Shown: piece after piece, positions 6,101-6,245 of the stretch
Layout: every line of letters starts with the position of its first letter
How positions within the stretch are numbered: position 1 is the first letter of the stretch
DNA from: JAVBOF01 sp031550915
GTDB taxonomy: Bacteria > Bacillota > Clostridia > Christensenellales > MGBC116941
Assembly (NCBI GenBank): GCA_031550915.1
Contig: JAVBOF010000012.1
Location: 1 to 6,245, forward strand
Direction: 5' to 3'
DNA length: 6,245 nucleotides
Program-made: the position numbers and the translations under genes
The notes under the pieces: generated by a model
Database searches by the model: none
The model's input: the letters and a program-made list of their open reading frames with translations, nothing else
Told to the model about the DNA's origin: nothing

Positions 6101-6117
6101 CCGGGGATCATCCCCAG
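6101..6117. other. Small GC hairpin in the tuf 3' untranslated region
   Basis: GGGGA (6103-6107) pairs with TCCCC (6111-6115) around a 3-nt loop. It has no T run on either strand and sits between the tuf stop and the shared terminator. It may act as an mRNA-end stabiliser for tuf; no function is shown. Confidence 0.3.
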
Positions 6118-6121
6118 GTCG

Positions 6122-6139
6122 TCAATGATCAGTCATTGA
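6122..6139. repeat. Inverted repeat spanning the tuf stop codon
   Basis: TCAATGA (6122-6128) and TCATTGA (6133-6139) form a perfect 7-bp stem with a 4-nt loop (6129-6132) that contains the tuf TGA stop. It is AT-rich and has no T tail. It could arise by chance or lightly structure the end of the tuf mRNA. Confidence 0.35.
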
Positions 6140-6245
6140 TTATGCTGGCTACTACGCCCGCTCCTACAGTCCTGCCGCCTTCACGTATCGCAAAGCGCAA
6201 GCCTTCCTCTATTGCTATTGGCGTAATCAGCTTGATCTCCATCTG
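6129..6245 (-). CDS. tuf: Elongation factor Tu, C-terminal end only
   Basis: EF-Tu is the GTPase that delivers aminoacyl-tRNA to the ribosome. Only the last 38 residues lie in the window, and the gene continues past its right edge. The reading ends [18 protein letters not shown], then [14 protein letters not shown] and TGA (6131-6129). This is the beta-barrel domain 3 end of EF-Tu, where the family pattern is [27 protein letters not shown]. The match is too close for the related translational GTPases (SelB, IF2, EF-G). It runs convergent to prfB and shares a bidirectional terminator with it. Its start, promoter and any upstream fusA or rps genes are out of view. Confidence 0.95.
   Translation of the reverse strand, partial: [38 protein letters not shown]

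Overview
The window carries six protein genes from a Gram-positive bacterium, most likely a member of the Clostridia (Bacillota). The grounds are strong AGGAGG-type ribosome binding sites, a Firmicutes-type SecA, the adjacent secA-prfB pair known from Bacillota, a folate-type ECF transporter under a tetrahydrofolate (THF) riboswitch, and a cell-wall amidase beside a LysM protein. I cannot place it more finely from sequence alone.

Layout. (1) 1-308: 3' end of an N-acetylmuramoyl-L-alanine amidase (Amidase_3), + strand. (2) 305-802: a three-LysM protein on the - strand, whose stop codon overlaps the amidase stop. (3) 841-887: two divergent promoter candidates with overlapping -35 boxes, one for the LysM gene and one for folT. 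(4) 895-1057: a THF riboswitch aptamer followed by a perfect 11-bp hairpin that hides the Shine-Dalgarno sequence of folT. (5) 1058-1843: folT, substrate-binding membrane subunit of a folate ECF transporter. (6) 1844-2014: spacer with two hairpins and a good sigma-A promoter for secA. (7) 2015-4711: secA. (8) 4712-4882: a GC-rich, fold-prone leader with no recognised identity. (9) 4883-5981: prfB (RF2), starting at TTG and needing the classic +1 programmed frameshift at CTT-TGA-C. (10) 6050-6085: a terminator that works on paper in both directions, between prfB and the convergent tuf gene. (11) 6129-6245: 3' end of tuf (EF-Tu), - strand.

How the parts relate. folT is a nutrient-uptake gene with its own promoter and THF-sensing leader; reduced folate in excess should shut its translation off. 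secA and prfB lie in the same direction with no terminator or convincing promoter between them, so co-transcription is likely; prfB then also regulates itself through its in-frame UGA. The amidase and LysM genes form a cell-wall (or spore-wall) neighbourhood.

I found no mobile element, CRISPR array, tRNA or rRNA, and no clearly undescribed system. The least explained parts are the secA-prfB leader, the weak or shifted frameshift stimulator in prfB, the extra-long FolT and the Cys-cluster LysM protein.
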